From a virus, in the IMG/VR virus record IMGVR_UViG_3300042516_001499, positions 1 through 36,149 of that record: DNA of 36,149 nt; one strand, 5' to 3'. The notes under the pieces were generated by a model. That model did no database searches. It was not told where the DNA came from and saw only the letters and a list, made by a program, of their open reading frames with translations. The first letter of the stretch is position 1. Each line of letters opens with the position of its first letter. Positions 22,351 through 30,160 of this stretch are shown here, one piece after another. Both the position numbers and the translations under genes were made by a program.

Positions 22351-22581
22351 ATGAGCACACTTTTCAAGCTTGGCGACGTCGTCACCTACCGTCGCGAATT
22401 CTTGCGCGCGACGGGCCAATTAACCGGCCCTGTACCCTTCGCACGCGGCCGCATCATTAGTTTGTCGCCAGTATCGAAAGCGCTCGATATCGCGACAATT
22501 GATTGGAGCGAGCCGGATATACCGGCGCGCGTATTGACGTCGAATCTGATCCGCGCGGATCGCCTACACTTGGAGAGTTAA
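22351..22581 (+). CDS. Small KOW/SH3-like beta protein, 76 aa
   Basis: The ATG at 22351 has GGAAAGGG upstream. The sequence MSTLFKLGDVVTYRREFLRA followed by FARGRIISLSP and VLTSNLIRADRLHLE reads like a small SH3/KOW-type beta barrel: a GDxVxY strand, a GxI strand and a final 'ADRL' strand. Such modules bind RNA, DNA or proteins. The longer frame from 22249 overlaps the upstream gene and has no ribosome site. Function is not known; the fold is inferred from strand spacing. Confidence 0.58.
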   Translation: MSTLFKLGDVVTYRREFLRATGQLTGPVPFARGRIISLSPVSKALDIATIDWSEPDIPARVLTSNLIRADRLHLES

Positions 22582-22585
22582 CATT

Positions 22586-22864
22586 ATGCAAACTATACAG
22601 ATTGACGGAACAACCTATCGCGTCAAATTTGATCGGGATCCGCTCGAATTAGCCAAGCTTGCGCGCAAACCTTGGAAACCTAAAAAGCCGAAAGATATCC
22701 GCAAATTTCCGGTTTACACGGCCGGCGTTACGTCGACGGCCGAGTATATAAAACGATTCGATTCGCTCAATTGTTTACAGGCGCTCGATTATCACGGCGC
22801 AAGCGAAACAAGCGCGGCCGAATACGATCCGACAATGCCCTTGATTGAAGAGGTGACAGAATGA
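22586..22864 (+). CDS. Early protein of unknown function, 92 aa
   Basis: ATG 4 bases after the upstream stop with GGAGAG before it. MQTIQIDGTTYRVKFDRDPL is followed by a strongly basic Lys/Pro/Trp patch (ARKPWKPKKPKDIRKFPV) at about residues 26-43, then an acidic C-terminus (MPLIEEVTE). The basic patch could bind nucleic acid. No family recognised. It overlaps the next gene by 4 bases. Confidence 0.58.
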   Translation: MQTIQIDGTTYRVKFDRDPLELAKLARKPWKPKKPKDIRKFPVYTAGVTSTAEYIKRFDSLNCLQALDYHGASETSAAEYDPTMPLIEEVTE

Positions 22865-23061
22865 AACTAGTTAATCAACACGAAAACGCGCACGCGCTGA
22901 TTGAATTTGCCGAGTTAGACCTAGGTTTAAGCGAATCTGACACGGCGGCCGCGCTCATTATGGCCGCCGGTATCTTAGCCGGCGGTAATTGCGACAATGT
23001 TTTCACTATTATCAAATCAGTAATCGACATTCACAAAATAGTGAGGGAAGACAATGAATAA
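22861..23061 (+). CDS. Small helical early protein, 66 aa
   Basis: Its ATGA overlap with the upstream stop shows coupling. MKLVNQHENAHALIEFAELD and LSESDTAAALIMAAGILAGG describe an all-helical, mildly acidic protein with a hydrophobic Ala/Leu/Ile segment (residues 31-43) too short and Gly-rich for a sure membrane span. No domain recognised. It overlaps the next start by 8 bases. Confidence 0.55.
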   Translation: MKLVNQHENAHALIEFAELDLGLSESDTAAALIMAAGILAGGNCDNVFTIIKSVIDIHKIVREDNE

Positions 23062-23332
23062 CGCACGCGACGACGCGCGCGCAGTGGCCGGATCAAACCT
23101 GCGCGCCTATCCGCACTATTTGCAGCATGTCGACATTCTGCTAGACGACGTGCTTTTTTCAGTGTGGGTTGATTTTGAACCGGCCGACCCTGAACTCGGG
23201 TTCAATGCCACCGCTTGGATTGTTCACGCGCATGTGGCCGACAATCCGGCCGATATAGCGGACTATTTGAACGACGCGACGATTAAGCGCCTGGAAAGCG
23301 AAGCGGCCGATTATCTGTCGGAGGGTGACTAA
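23054..23332 (+). CDS. Early protein of unknown function, 92 aa
   Basis: GGGAAGAC lies upstream of the ATG, inside the previous gene. MNNARDDARAVAGSNLRAYP is followed by a beta-rich, acidic middle (VDILLDDVLFSVWVDFEPAD) and a helical end (IADYLNDATIKRLESEAADY). No family recognised. The net charge is strongly negative; small acidic early phage proteins sometimes mimic DNA or inhibit host enzymes, but nothing specific shows that here. Confidence 0.57.
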   Translation: MNNARDDARAVAGSNLRAYPHYLQHVDILLDDVLFSVWVDFEPADPELGFNATAWIVHAHVADNPADIADYLNDATIKRLESEAADYLSEGD

Positions 23333-23385
23333 TGGTTATCATCAAAATTTTCGCCGCCTTGCTTATTCTTATGCGACGATTATAG
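23332..23385 (+). CDS. Possible 17-aa hydrophobic peptide
   Basis: The upstream stop TAA overlaps an ATG (TAATG). The frame encodes MVIIKIFAALLILMRRL and stops with TAG. The TAATG coupling and a hydrophobic core with basic ends resemble the 27-aa peptide at 21319, but the frame is short enough to be chance. Last possible gene of the first early operon. Confidence 0.3.
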   Translation: MVIIKIFAALLILMRRL

Positions 23386-23430
23386 GGCCGGCTCGCTCCC
23401 GCCGGCGACGCGTCAAGCGTCACTCTTTTA

Positions 23431-23468
23431 CCCTGCGCACGGAACCAAGGGCCGGCGCAGGGTTTTTT
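23431..23468 (+). terminator. Rho-independent terminator of first early operon
   Basis: CCCTGCGC (23431-23438) pairs perfectly with GCGCAGGG (23455-23462), followed by six T. The loop of 16 bases is long, but the stem is GC-rich. It ends rightward early transcription; its T tract touches the stop codon of the opposing primase gene. A related unit (GCCGGCGCAGGGTTTT) is repeated at about 23488. Confidence 0.8.
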
Positions 23469-25768
23469 CATTTCACCCGCACCAAAGCCGGCGCAGGGTT
23501 TTCCTCTACCATGCGTCGGAGTTCGGCCTTCGGCCGGTCTACCATGTCCGGCGCGCAGAATAGTTGCTTTTTGCTTGTATGCTCGCGCGTATTGACGCGG
23601 CCTAGGTCAACCCAGCCGGCTTCACTGAGCGCGTGCAAAAGCGCCACCGGCGGGATTTTTACGCCGGCCGGCGCGCCGCCTGCTAACCGATCGCAAAGCG
23701 AATAGAACGGCGACGCGACGACGCCGGCGGCAAACTCGCCGATTCGGCCGGTGATGAGTTCGACTAGGTAGGACTCGGCCGTGCTGCGGCCGTGATCGAT
23801 CATAATCGCCTTGGCTTCTGTCATCGGCGGCGCGGCGCCTGGGTTAAACGCAGACACGTCGCGATCGTGCAACCAAGACGCAACGGCCGCAAACCCGCCG
23901 CCGTGCTTGTACCACGTCCAAAGCCGCCGCGCGTCGGCTTCCGGTAGCCGGCCGGCGTCAGACCATAGACAGAACCATCGCCGGTCATTAGTTGGAATCG
24001 AGATGGCGGCCCGCTCGTTAGTAAACGCCACCACCAGGACGCGGTTGGGGGCCATGTACGGGTGCAAACCCTTGCGATTGATCTGTAAGAACTCAGGCGG
24101 AGCCGCGATAATAGGCTTTAGCGCATTCTCAAGCGCGCGCCGATCGCGGGCTTCGGATTGACGCAGCTCGGCGATCTCCAAGACTTCACACTCGAGCGCA
24201 TAGCCCCATTGGGACGTGATTTCTTCGTTACGCACCAAGCTACAGTTGGTTTTCGAGTCGCCGCCAATGGCCCAGAAAAACGGCGCGAGCATCGTATCTT
24301 TACCGCTGCCAGGTTGACCGCCTACCAGTACCGCGTGATTGATCTTGACCGACGGGTTTTGTACCTTGTAGGCCAGGACGTTCAAAAGATGCTCGCGCTC
24401 GTCCTCGTTCGGCACCATGCGCTCGACATGCGCGAGCCATGGGGACGCGTCACCAGGCACTGGCACCGGCCGCGCGTTGCGCCAGCGGTTGCCGTACTGC
24501 GCGCCGTTGCGCTCGACAACCACGCTCTCGCCGGCCGCATACGTGATGCCGGTTAAGGCCAGCGCGCCCTTCGCGTCGCGGTTCTCATCAAAGCAAACGG
24601 ACGCTTCGATCTTGCGGCCATTGTGAATCGACGTGCAGTTGATATGCCGGTAGACCGCGTTGAACGCACTGCGCGTTTTCTCAAGACGTGTGATCAGGTC
24701 AAAATAAGCCTCGTCCTCGATCACGTAGGCGTAGCGCTCATACCAGCCTTCGCGCTCGACGCGGGCCGACTGCCGGCGGTCGGTGGCCTCGACGATCTCG
24801 GACGCAACATCGGGAAATTCCTCGGTCGGCTCGAGCTGGGCCAAGGCGGTATGCATGGTCGACGCGATCAGCTCATCCCGCACGCCTGGCGGACGCGCAG
24901 GCCCGCCGTTAAGGGCTACCCATCTCAGGAAATCAACAGACGTCAAATCGATACAGTGTGAGTGCAGGCAGCAATACGCCCGCGAGGACGGGTTATAGCG
25001 GCCTTCGGGGTTGCCGTCGGTGTGCTGGCCATTGTTCGGGCAAATGACGCCGGCCCAGCCCTCAGCATTGGGTTTAGTTAACACCAGTCCGTTGTCGCCC
25101 AGCCATGCGAAGACGTCGTCGCCACCATCGTCGGCGAGTTTGATCGGCGAGACGCCAAGCGACTCCACCGGCACCGGCTCGACGTTTAATGCCGTGCAGA
25201 TTTCGTCCAGCGTGTACTCGCGCGTCGGGTCGAACTCGATCAACTGCGCGGCAAAGTTATTGCGGCCGGGTTTTAGGTTAATCGAGCCGGGCAGGCGGAA
25301 GTTGCGCACCGGATTGCCGGCGCCTGGGTCGCTATAGCCGGCCTTGATGATCGCCTTGATCGCGGCGGCGTAGTCGGCCTTCGTGGGCTGCTCGGAGAAC
25401 GCGTAGCCCCACTGGAACGAGCCGGCCGACGTCTCGATGATCCACGTCGGCGGCAGCGCCGGTTTGTTGGGTGCCTTTACAGGGTCGCCGACGTCGTCCA
25501 AGACCATCACCAAGACGAACTCGCAATTCGCGGCGCTGGCGGATGGTTTGCCGTCCGTGAAGCGGTCGACAATGAAGGACGCCGTGTTGCCGTACCATGC
25601 TTCGCCATCGCGGCGCTTGTGGTCGGGGTAGAACGCAGGCCAGACGGCTTTTACGGCCCCGTCGGCGTGCAGTTCGATTTGTCCGTTTTTGAGTTTTGGC
25701 TTCTGCCGTACGATGAGTGCCGTTTCGCCTTCAGGCGCTAGTTTTGTAATATACTCAAGGAACTCCAA
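23468..25768 (-). CDS. Primase-helicase (RepB-type primase plus DUF5906/D5-like helicase), 766 aa
   Basis: The start is TTG at 25768 with TGGAG 7 bases upstream. The N-terminal half has TWIIETSAGSFQWGYAF and RNFRLPGSINLKPGRNNF, typical of RepB-like or archaeal/eukaryotic-type primase domains of mobile elements. A Cys/His module (VICPNNGQHTDGN, AYCCLHSHC) at about residues 232-265 suggests a zinc site. The C-terminal helicase has Walker A GGQPGSGKDT (residues 483-492, K490) and the DUF5906-like motif NRVLVVAFTNERAAI. It should prime and unwind DNA at the fork. Two bodies in one chain is common in small phages lacking a DnaB-type helicase. The polymerase gene lies immediately upstream. Confidence 0.82.
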   Translation of the reverse strand: MEFLEYITKLAPEGETALIVRQKPKLKNGQIELHADGAVKAVWPAFYPDHKRRDGEAWYGNTASFIVDRFTDGKPSASAANCEFVLVMVLDDVGDPVKAPNKPALPPTWIIETSAGSFQWGYAFSEQPTKADYAAAIKAIIKAGYSDPGAGNPVRNFRLPGSINLKPGRNNFAAQLIEFDPTREYTLDEICTALNVEPVPVESLGVSPIKLADDGGDDVFAWLGDNGLVLTKPNAEGWAGVICPNNGQHTDGNPEGRYNPSSRAYCCLHSHCIDLTSVDFLRWVALNGGPARPPGVRDELIASTMHTALAQLEPTEEFPDVASEIVEATDRRQSARVEREGWYERYAYVIEDEAYFDLITRLEKTRSAFNAVYRHINCTSIHNGRKIEASVCFDENRDAKGALALTGITYAAGESVVVERNGAQYGNRWRNARPVPVPGDASPWLAHVERMVPNEDEREHLLNVLAYKVQNPSVKINHAVLVGGQPGSGKDTMLAPFFWAIGGDSKTNCSLVRNEEITSQWGYALECEVLEIAELRQSEARDRRALENALKPIIAAPPEFLQINRKGLHPYMAPNRVLVVAFTNERAAISIPTNDRRWFCLWSDAGRLPEADARRLWTWYKHGGGFAAVASWLHDRDVSAFNPGAAPPMTEAKAIMIDHGRSTAESYLVELITGRIGEFAAGVVASPFYSLCDRLAGGAPAGVKIPPVALLHALSEAGWVDLGRVNTREHTSKKQLFCAPDMVDRPKAELRRMVEENPAPALVRVK

Positions 25769-25788
25769 TTGTTTTCTCCAGTTGGTTG

Positions 25789-25812
25789 AGCCGCCCCGCC
25801 AGGCGGCTTTTT
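25789..25812 (+). terminator. Rightward-facing hairpin with T tract between primase and polymerase
   Basis: AGCCGCC-CCGCCA-GGCGGCT followed by TTTTA fits an intrinsic terminator on the plus strand, although both neighbouring genes are on the minus strand. The T tract overlaps the polymerase stop. It could stop antisense transcription or act as an mRNA hairpin between two minus-strand genes. Confidence 0.6.
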
Positions 25813-27757
25813 ATTTGCCATACCGCGTCATGATCTCCGTCTCCGCGTTCAGTGGCAGGCCCGACGCCCACGCAGGCGTCGTACACATCACTCTGCGCAG
25901 TAGTTCAGCATCAGTTTCGGGATCGGGTGACTCTAGGACGATTTCATCATGCACATGCAGCACGACATTCGGAAGTTGGCGTAAAGCCTCCCGTAGCAAG
26001 TCGTGTGCGATTGCTTGAGTGATGTTCTCACAGGCGAGTCCTCGCCACAAGCGGGCGCGGGGCCATTCTTTTGCGTCCGCCGCCGGTTTCCATGCCGCTT
26101 TGATATAAGTGATCTCGTCACCCTCGAATTTTGCAAACGGGTAACAAAGAATCCGACCCGATGGCAGCGCGTACCAGAGATGCTGCTTGTCGTACAGGTA
26201 CGTCACACGGCCGGCCGAGAACTCGCGTCCAGGGTTGCGCAGAGCGCGTGTATACGCATCCTCGAGCTTGCCCCAGTAACGTACCGCCCACGCGTTAGAA
26301 CGCCGCCAGGCGTCCACAATCCGGCGAGAATCGGACTCGGGCATGATGACGCCGTAGTTGCGGCCCATCGCCGAGAACGCGCCGACCGAACCGCCGAAAC
26401 CGAGTGAGAGAATCGCGACCTTGCCGATCTGGCGCTGGTCTTTGTTGACCGTGTCTTCTGGCACGCGGTAGATGCCGGCGGCCTCGCGCTTATAGATGTC
26501 GCGGCCGTCGCGAAAGACTTGCAAGACGTCATCGGCCTGCGGATCAGCGGACGCCCACGCGGTGACGCGGGCCTCAACGGCCGACCAGTCGGCCACGACA
26601 AACGAATGCCCAGGCGCCGGTATCAGTGCGGGCCGGAGCATCGACCGGAGAACATCTGTAACGCGCGCTCCAAATCTTGGGGTGACGCGGTGGCCTCTGA
26701 CCATAGCGTTCCGTACAGCCTCGGGTTCATCTGCGCACTTTCGGGTAAAGTTGTGGACTTGCGCGCCATAGCTAGACGCACGCCCGGTGGCAGACCCTCC
26801 GGCGAAGACAAATGCACCTCGTACTCGGTAATCAACTTCGTCAGCCAACTCGCTAAGGCGGCTGAACTTCGCAACCGACGACGCCCAGAGATCGTCGGCG
26901 CATTGAATGACGTCCGCAACATGGGTCGGAATCTCATCGGGGTTTTCCTCCGCAAAAAGTAACAGATTGGCGCGTACCGACTTATCGATACTGTACTTCT
27001 TTTCGCCGTCCTTGTAGACCTCCATCATCGCCAGCGCCTGCGGGCCGACGCGATCCATGACCCACTGCTTCATGCGCGGGCTGCGCACGGAATTGATCTC
27101 ACCCTTGGTGATGTCTTGCACCAGGCTTTCGATCTCTTCCATCTCGGCGGCTGCGTACTTGATCGCCGCCTGCGCAAGCGGCAGGTCGAGCAATACGCCG
27201 CGATCGTTGATACGCTCGTTGACGTGATAGTCGGCGAGTTCTTGATCTGAGAGCGGACGCATGGCCTGGCTGATCGATCGCATGGCGCGCACGTCTTGCT
27301 CGCAGTAGGCGATCATCTCGGCCATCAGTGCCGGGTCTTCGTTAAAGGTGCCGTCAGCGCGGGGGATCGACAGCGCGCGGATCAGTTGATTGCCGCGATG
27401 ATCCTTGCGCATGTTGCTGGAGATCGCACGGCCTACATCTTCAAGGCTGCCCGGTAGGCAGTTAGCACGCGCTTGAGCAGCGGTGCAGACGAATTGCTCG
27501 AGCCGAAAGTTACATTGTAGGACGTACCAAAAGATAAGACGTTCGAATGCAGCGTTGTGAGCGGATATGGTTCCCATGTGATTCTTAACAGAATCCGGAA
27601 AAGGCTGGTCGGGAGTCCAGGTTCTAACGTCATCCTCGTCAAACGCGTAGGACATACATAGGACATCCGTACTGGCGTCTTGTGCATAGTTATAGACTCC
27701 CTTACTAAAGAGATCGCACCGACTGCGCGTCTCGAAATCTACCCAAAGTGTTTTCAT
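25811..27757 (-). CDS. polA: Family A DNA polymerase with 3'-5' exonuclease, 648 aa
   Basis: Exonuclease motifs: WVDFETRS (D7, E9), AHNAAFE and YCEQDVRAM. Polymerase motifs: A (VVADWSAVEARV), B (RQIGKVAILSLGFGG) and C (VLHVHDEIVLE). In motif B the residue at the E. coli Phe762 position is Leu450 and the Tyr766 position is Phe; the catalytic Lys is K446. There is no 5'-3' nuclease domain, and the size is like T7 polymerase. It replicates the phage genome with the primase-helicase encoded next. The start ATG lacks a good ribosome site but MKTLWVDFETRS is the normal beginning. About 95 bases separate it from the upstream gene. Confidence 0.93.
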   Translation of the reverse strand: MKTLWVDFETRSRCDLFSKGVYNYAQDASTDVLCMSYAFDEDDVRTWTPDQPFPDSVKNHMGTISAHNAAFERLIFWYVLQCNFRLEQFVCTAAQARANCLPGSLEDVGRAISSNMRKDHRGNQLIRALSIPRADGTFNEDPALMAEMIAYCEQDVRAMRSISQAMRPLSDQELADYHVNERINDRGVLLDLPLAQAAIKYAAAEMEEIESLVQDITKGEINSVRSPRMKQWVMDRVGPQALAMMEVYKDGEKKYSIDKSVRANLLLFAEENPDEIPTHVADVIQCADDLWASSVAKFSRLSELADEVDYRVRGAFVFAGGSATGRASSYGAQVHNFTRKCADEPEAVRNAMVRGHRVTPRFGARVTDVLRSMLRPALIPAPGHSFVVADWSAVEARVTAWASADPQADDVLQVFRDGRDIYKREAAGIYRVPEDTVNKDQRQIGKVAILSLGFGGSVGAFSAMGRNYGVIMPESDSRRIVDAWRRSNAWAVRYWGKLEDAYTRALRNPGREFSAGRVTYLYDKQHLWYALPSGRILCYPFAKFEGDEITYIKAAWKPAADAKEWPRARLWRGLACENITQAIAHDLLREALRQLPNVVLHVHDEIVLESPDPETDAELLRRVMCTTPAWASGLPLNAETEIMTRYGK

Positions 27758-27852
27758 AGTTATAGGGTGGGCCTACTCGCTGCGCCTGAAGCCTTCTCTT
27801 GGCCAGTGGTGAGGTCTGGCGCTCTTCAGTATCCGCTTTCGGCCCGTAAAAC

Positions 27853-28467
27853 TTAGGCTGCGCGACGACGACGTGCTGGCGCGGCTTCCTCGGCTTTTTC
27901 GTCCGACTTACCGTCCATGCTCATCCACTCTTGAATCTCGAACACGGGCGTATAAATCTTGCCGTAGCTCTTGTGAGTGTAATGATCACGCTTCAACATG
28001 ACGACAGGTACCGGCTTGGTTTGATCGCTTTCCACTTGCTGCGCGATCGCAACGGCCAGACCTTGCACGGCACGCTTGCCGCCGACTGACGTGACGTTGT
28101 AGCGCACTTCGAGGCCATTGTCCGGCCCGCTGATGCACTTCAACGACATACCAACCTGCGTCTCCCAACCACGCTTGGCACCTGCCGGCGCGGCTTCCAT
28201 CTCTGGCAAGGGCTGCGACACCGATACCATTTTCTCACCCAACACTTCGCCGTCTCCCCAGGCGATATAGCCGTGGACAAACGAAAACGGATTGACTGCC
28301 CAGAGAGTGCCGTCATCCACTTCAGTTTGATCTGCGCCGAAGACCCAATCGCCGCGCTTGTCCATCTTCAGAATGACGCTGCCCGCTGGGCCGACGTCCT
28401 TCTCAAGTTGACGCAGAGCGACTGACAGGGAAGAAACAGGTGGGAGGTTTGCTAGTTCGAAGGCCAT
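27853..28467 (-). CDS. Conserved replication-module protein, possible single-strand DNA-binding or annealing protein, 204 aa
   Basis: AAAGGAAAG lies 5 bases before the ATG. The protein is beta-rich in the middle (GSVILKMDKRGDWVFGADQT, NPFSFVHGYIAWGDGEVLG) and has the conserved-looking KRGWETQVGMSLKCISGPDN. The C-terminus is acidic-then-Arg-rich (EKAEEAAPARRRRAA) and not the acidic tail of classical SSBs. It lies between the DUF2800 nuclease and the polymerase; that pairing of a recombination-type nuclease with a small beta protein suggests an SSB or annealing partner. I do not recognise a named family, so the role is inference from context. Confidence 0.65.
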   Translation of the reverse strand: MAFELANLPPVSSLSVALRQLEKDVGPAGSVILKMDKRGDWVFGADQTEVDDGTLWAVNPFSFVHGYIAWGDGEVLGEKMVSVSQPLPEMEAAPAGAKRGWETQVGMSLKCISGPDNGLEVRYNVTSVGGKRAVQGLAVAIAQQVESDQTKPVPVVMLKRDHYTHKSYGKIYTPVFEIQEWMSMDGKSDEKAEEAAPARRRRAA

Positions 28468-28483
28468 TTGACTTTCCTTTATC

Positions 28484-29602
28484 TTAGAGTTTCGAGAGGG
28501 CCGCAGTTAACTGCTTCCCGATTTGTAAAACCGCCGGCCTCGGATCAGACTCCGGTGCCAACGTACTACCTGACGACACGGTCGTAACCAGATCGCTCGG
28601 TAATTCTTTGCCGTGCTTCTTCAGCACTTTTTCCATCTGCGCAGGCGACTTAATCTTCACGTCGTACGCATCTTTGATGTTGTTCGCGTCGACCCACGCT
28701 TCGATCGCCGCTTCTTCAACCCACTGCCGAGTGCCGCGCTTGGCTACCAGTTTGTAGCCTGGCACTTCTGCACCTGATTCTAGCACTTGGAACGCCAGCG
28801 CCCGCAGGTCTTTGATCCAGTCTTCCATCATGTCAGCCTTGGCGAGATATTCACTAAGCTGATCTTTGTTCAGGTTAACTATCTGCTGGTGAATAACACG
28901 ATCGATCGCGCCGTTCATCTGAGGGCAGATCGGTTTGGCTGCGCACCACCGGCAGTGTTCGCCAGTCTTGATCGGCGCGTCGTCTTGCTGCGCGCGTCTT
29001 ACGGCCTTGGCGAGTTCTTGTTCGAAAGAAACAACCCGTGCCTTATCAGTAACCCAGCGCCGGATTTCTGGGGGTTGAACGATGATGAGTTCAATTTCAT
29101 CGGCCCCCTCGAAAACCCACTTGCACGCGTCGGTGCGCATGGCAGCGGCTGCGTAGAAGAGAAGTTGGTCGTTATCTTGTGCGTTGACCATAACACCATC
29201 GCCAAACTTCCAATCAAGCACAATTGCACGATTACCAAGCCGCCCAAGAAGGTCAGTGCTACCAAAGACGCCAGGTAGATAGTCGCCGAAACCAACACGA
29301 GTCTCCACCATGTATTCCATGGCTTTGTCGGGGTCGACCACATCAAGGGCCGCGAGAGCGGGAATAATTTTCTCATCGAGCAACTCCTGTGTCAGAACTT
29401 GATCGTTATACTGCGCGCCGATGCACTGCTGCGGTGGCTTATCAAACTCTAATAGCTCGGCGATTACATCATGTAGAAGCGTACCACGGTCGGCGTGTTC
29501 GGAAGAAGGCTTGGGCGGCATTTGCTGCACAAGTTTGACACTGCCTGGGCAGTTGATGACGCGCTTGGCGGTAGACCCGCCGACGATATTGGAATGGTTC
29601 AC
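28484..29602 (-). CDS. DUF2800 / Cas4-RecB-like nuclease, 372 aa
   Basis: I chose GTG at 29602 because AGGAG lies 6 bases upstream and the protein then begins VNHSNIVGGSTAKRVINCPG. A frame from 29659 has an unrelated start. PD-(D/E)XK motif: D117 in FGSTDLL, then D130-W-K132 in VLDWKFGDG. Cysteines C18, C217, C220 and C226 (HCRWCAAKPIC) are placed like the iron-sulfur cluster of Cas4/AddB-type nucleases, though the fourth must be identified. It probably trims DNA ends for recombination or replication. It leads the leftward replication block and is divergent from the VRR-NUC gene. Confidence 0.85.
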   Translation of the reverse strand: MNHSNIVGGSTAKRVINCPGSVKLVQQMPPKPSSEHADRGTLLHDVIAELLEFDKPPQQCIGAQYNDQVLTQELLDEKIIPALAALDVVDPDKAMEYMVETRVGFGDYLPGVFGSTDLLGRLGNRAIVLDWKFGDGVMVNAQDNDQLLFYAAAAMRTDACKWVFEGADEIELIIVQPPEIRRWVTDKARVVSFEQELAKAVRRAQQDDAPIKTGEHCRWCAAKPICPQMNGAIDRVIHQQIVNLNKDQLSEYLAKADMMEDWIKDLRALAFQVLESGAEVPGYKLVAKRGTRQWVEEAAIEAWVDANNIKDAYDVKIKSPAQMEKVLKKHGKELPSDLVTTVSSGSTLAPESDPRPAVLQIGKQLTAALSKL

Positions 29603-29652
29603 TGTACTCTCCTGAACTGTTTGTGTGCATAGTCTGCCGCACAAAAAAATCC

Positions 29653-29681
29653 TTGTCAAACACTTTTTTAGCCTTTATATT
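29653..29681 (+). promoter_or_regulatory. Rightward sigma70 promoter of second early group
   Basis: TTGTCA (29653-29658), 17-base spacer, TATATT (29676-29681): 5 of 6 and 5 of 6 matches. The predicted transcript start falls at or within a base or two of the ATG at 29688. The complementary strand carries TTGACA at 29659-29654, so a leftward -35 could overlap this one, but no good leftward -10 follows at normal spacing. Confidence 0.72.
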
Positions 29682-29687
29682 TCGGCC

Positions 29688-30002
29688 ATGCGTGAATCCG
29701 AGGTTGAGAATTATCTGGTCTGGCTGGTCGAGACGTCTGGCGGCAAGGCATTCAAGTTCAAGTCGCCGAACCAGCGCGGCGTCGCCGACCGGATTGTTTG
29801 TATGCCCAACGGAGAGACGTGGTTTATCGAATTGAAACGCCCCAAGGGCGGGCGCTTGGCACCGTTGCAGGCGATCTTTCGTGACCAGGTAATCGCGCTA
29901 CAGCAACGCTATGCCCTACTAATAAGTAAATCGGAGATTGATACATGGCACCATATGTACCTCACGCGTTGTTCGACGAAATCATCCGGGTCTACGGATT
30001 GA
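29688..30002 (+). CDS. VRR-NUC domain nuclease, 104 aa
   Basis: MRESEVENYLVWLVETSGGK begins the standard VRR-NUC fold. NQRGVADRIVCMP gives D34, TWFIELKRPKG gives E48 and K50, and LAPLQ gives Q61, the expected PD-(D/E)XK-type active site. The family includes structure-specific (junction or flap) nucleases. An in-frame ATG at 29625 would add 21 residues lying in the promoter, so 29688 is preferred, which leaves essentially no 5' leader. The C-terminal 18 residues overlap the HTH gene in another frame. Likely partner of the SNF2-like helicase downstream. Confidence 0.85.
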   Translation: MRESEVENYLVWLVETSGGKAFKFKSPNQRGVADRIVCMPNGETWFIELKRPKGGRLAPLQAIFRDQVIALQQRYALLISKSEIDTWHHMYLTRCSTKSSGSTD

Positions 30003-30160
30003 AGAGCGACGCTGCGCTTGCGCGCATGTTGAAGATTTCGCCGGCCAACATCAGCCGCTTTCGCTACAACCGCCGCCCGATTGGCGCGAGTTTGATCCTA
30101 GCTGTGCATGACGCGACTAACTGGCCCATCAAAAAGATCAAGGAGCTGCTCAATGACTGA
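29945..30160 (+). CDS. Helix-turn-helix DNA-binding protein, 71 aa
   Basis: GGAG lies 8 bases before the ATG, within the previous gene. The HTH reads LKSDAALARMLKISPANISR followed by FRYNRRPIGASLI (about residues 19-50), a Cro/CI-like phage regulator type with the recognition helix SPANISRFRY. The C-terminal helix is IKKIKELLND. It could control the early promoters or act as a replication initiator. The overlap with the VRR-NUC gene is 58 bases. Confidence 0.8.
   Translation: MAPYVPHALFDEIIRVYGLKSDAALARMLKISPANISRFRYNRRPIGASLILAVHDATNWPIKKIKELLND

Noticed and set aside
27685-27765. 11-base repeat CATAGTTATAG at 27685 and 27755
   Set aside because: The first copy encodes part of the polymerase and the second covers its start codon; two copies with no other features are most likely chance.
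29636-29659. Strong leftward promoter for the nuclease-polymerase block
   Set aside because: A perfect TTGACA is present on the minus strand, but the only -10-like box (TATGCA) is 22 bases away, too far, and the 17-18-base spacing has no good -10.
29625-29687. Longer start for the VRR-NUC protein
   Set aside because: The added 21 residues lie within the promoter, do not resemble the family start, and lack a ribosome site.
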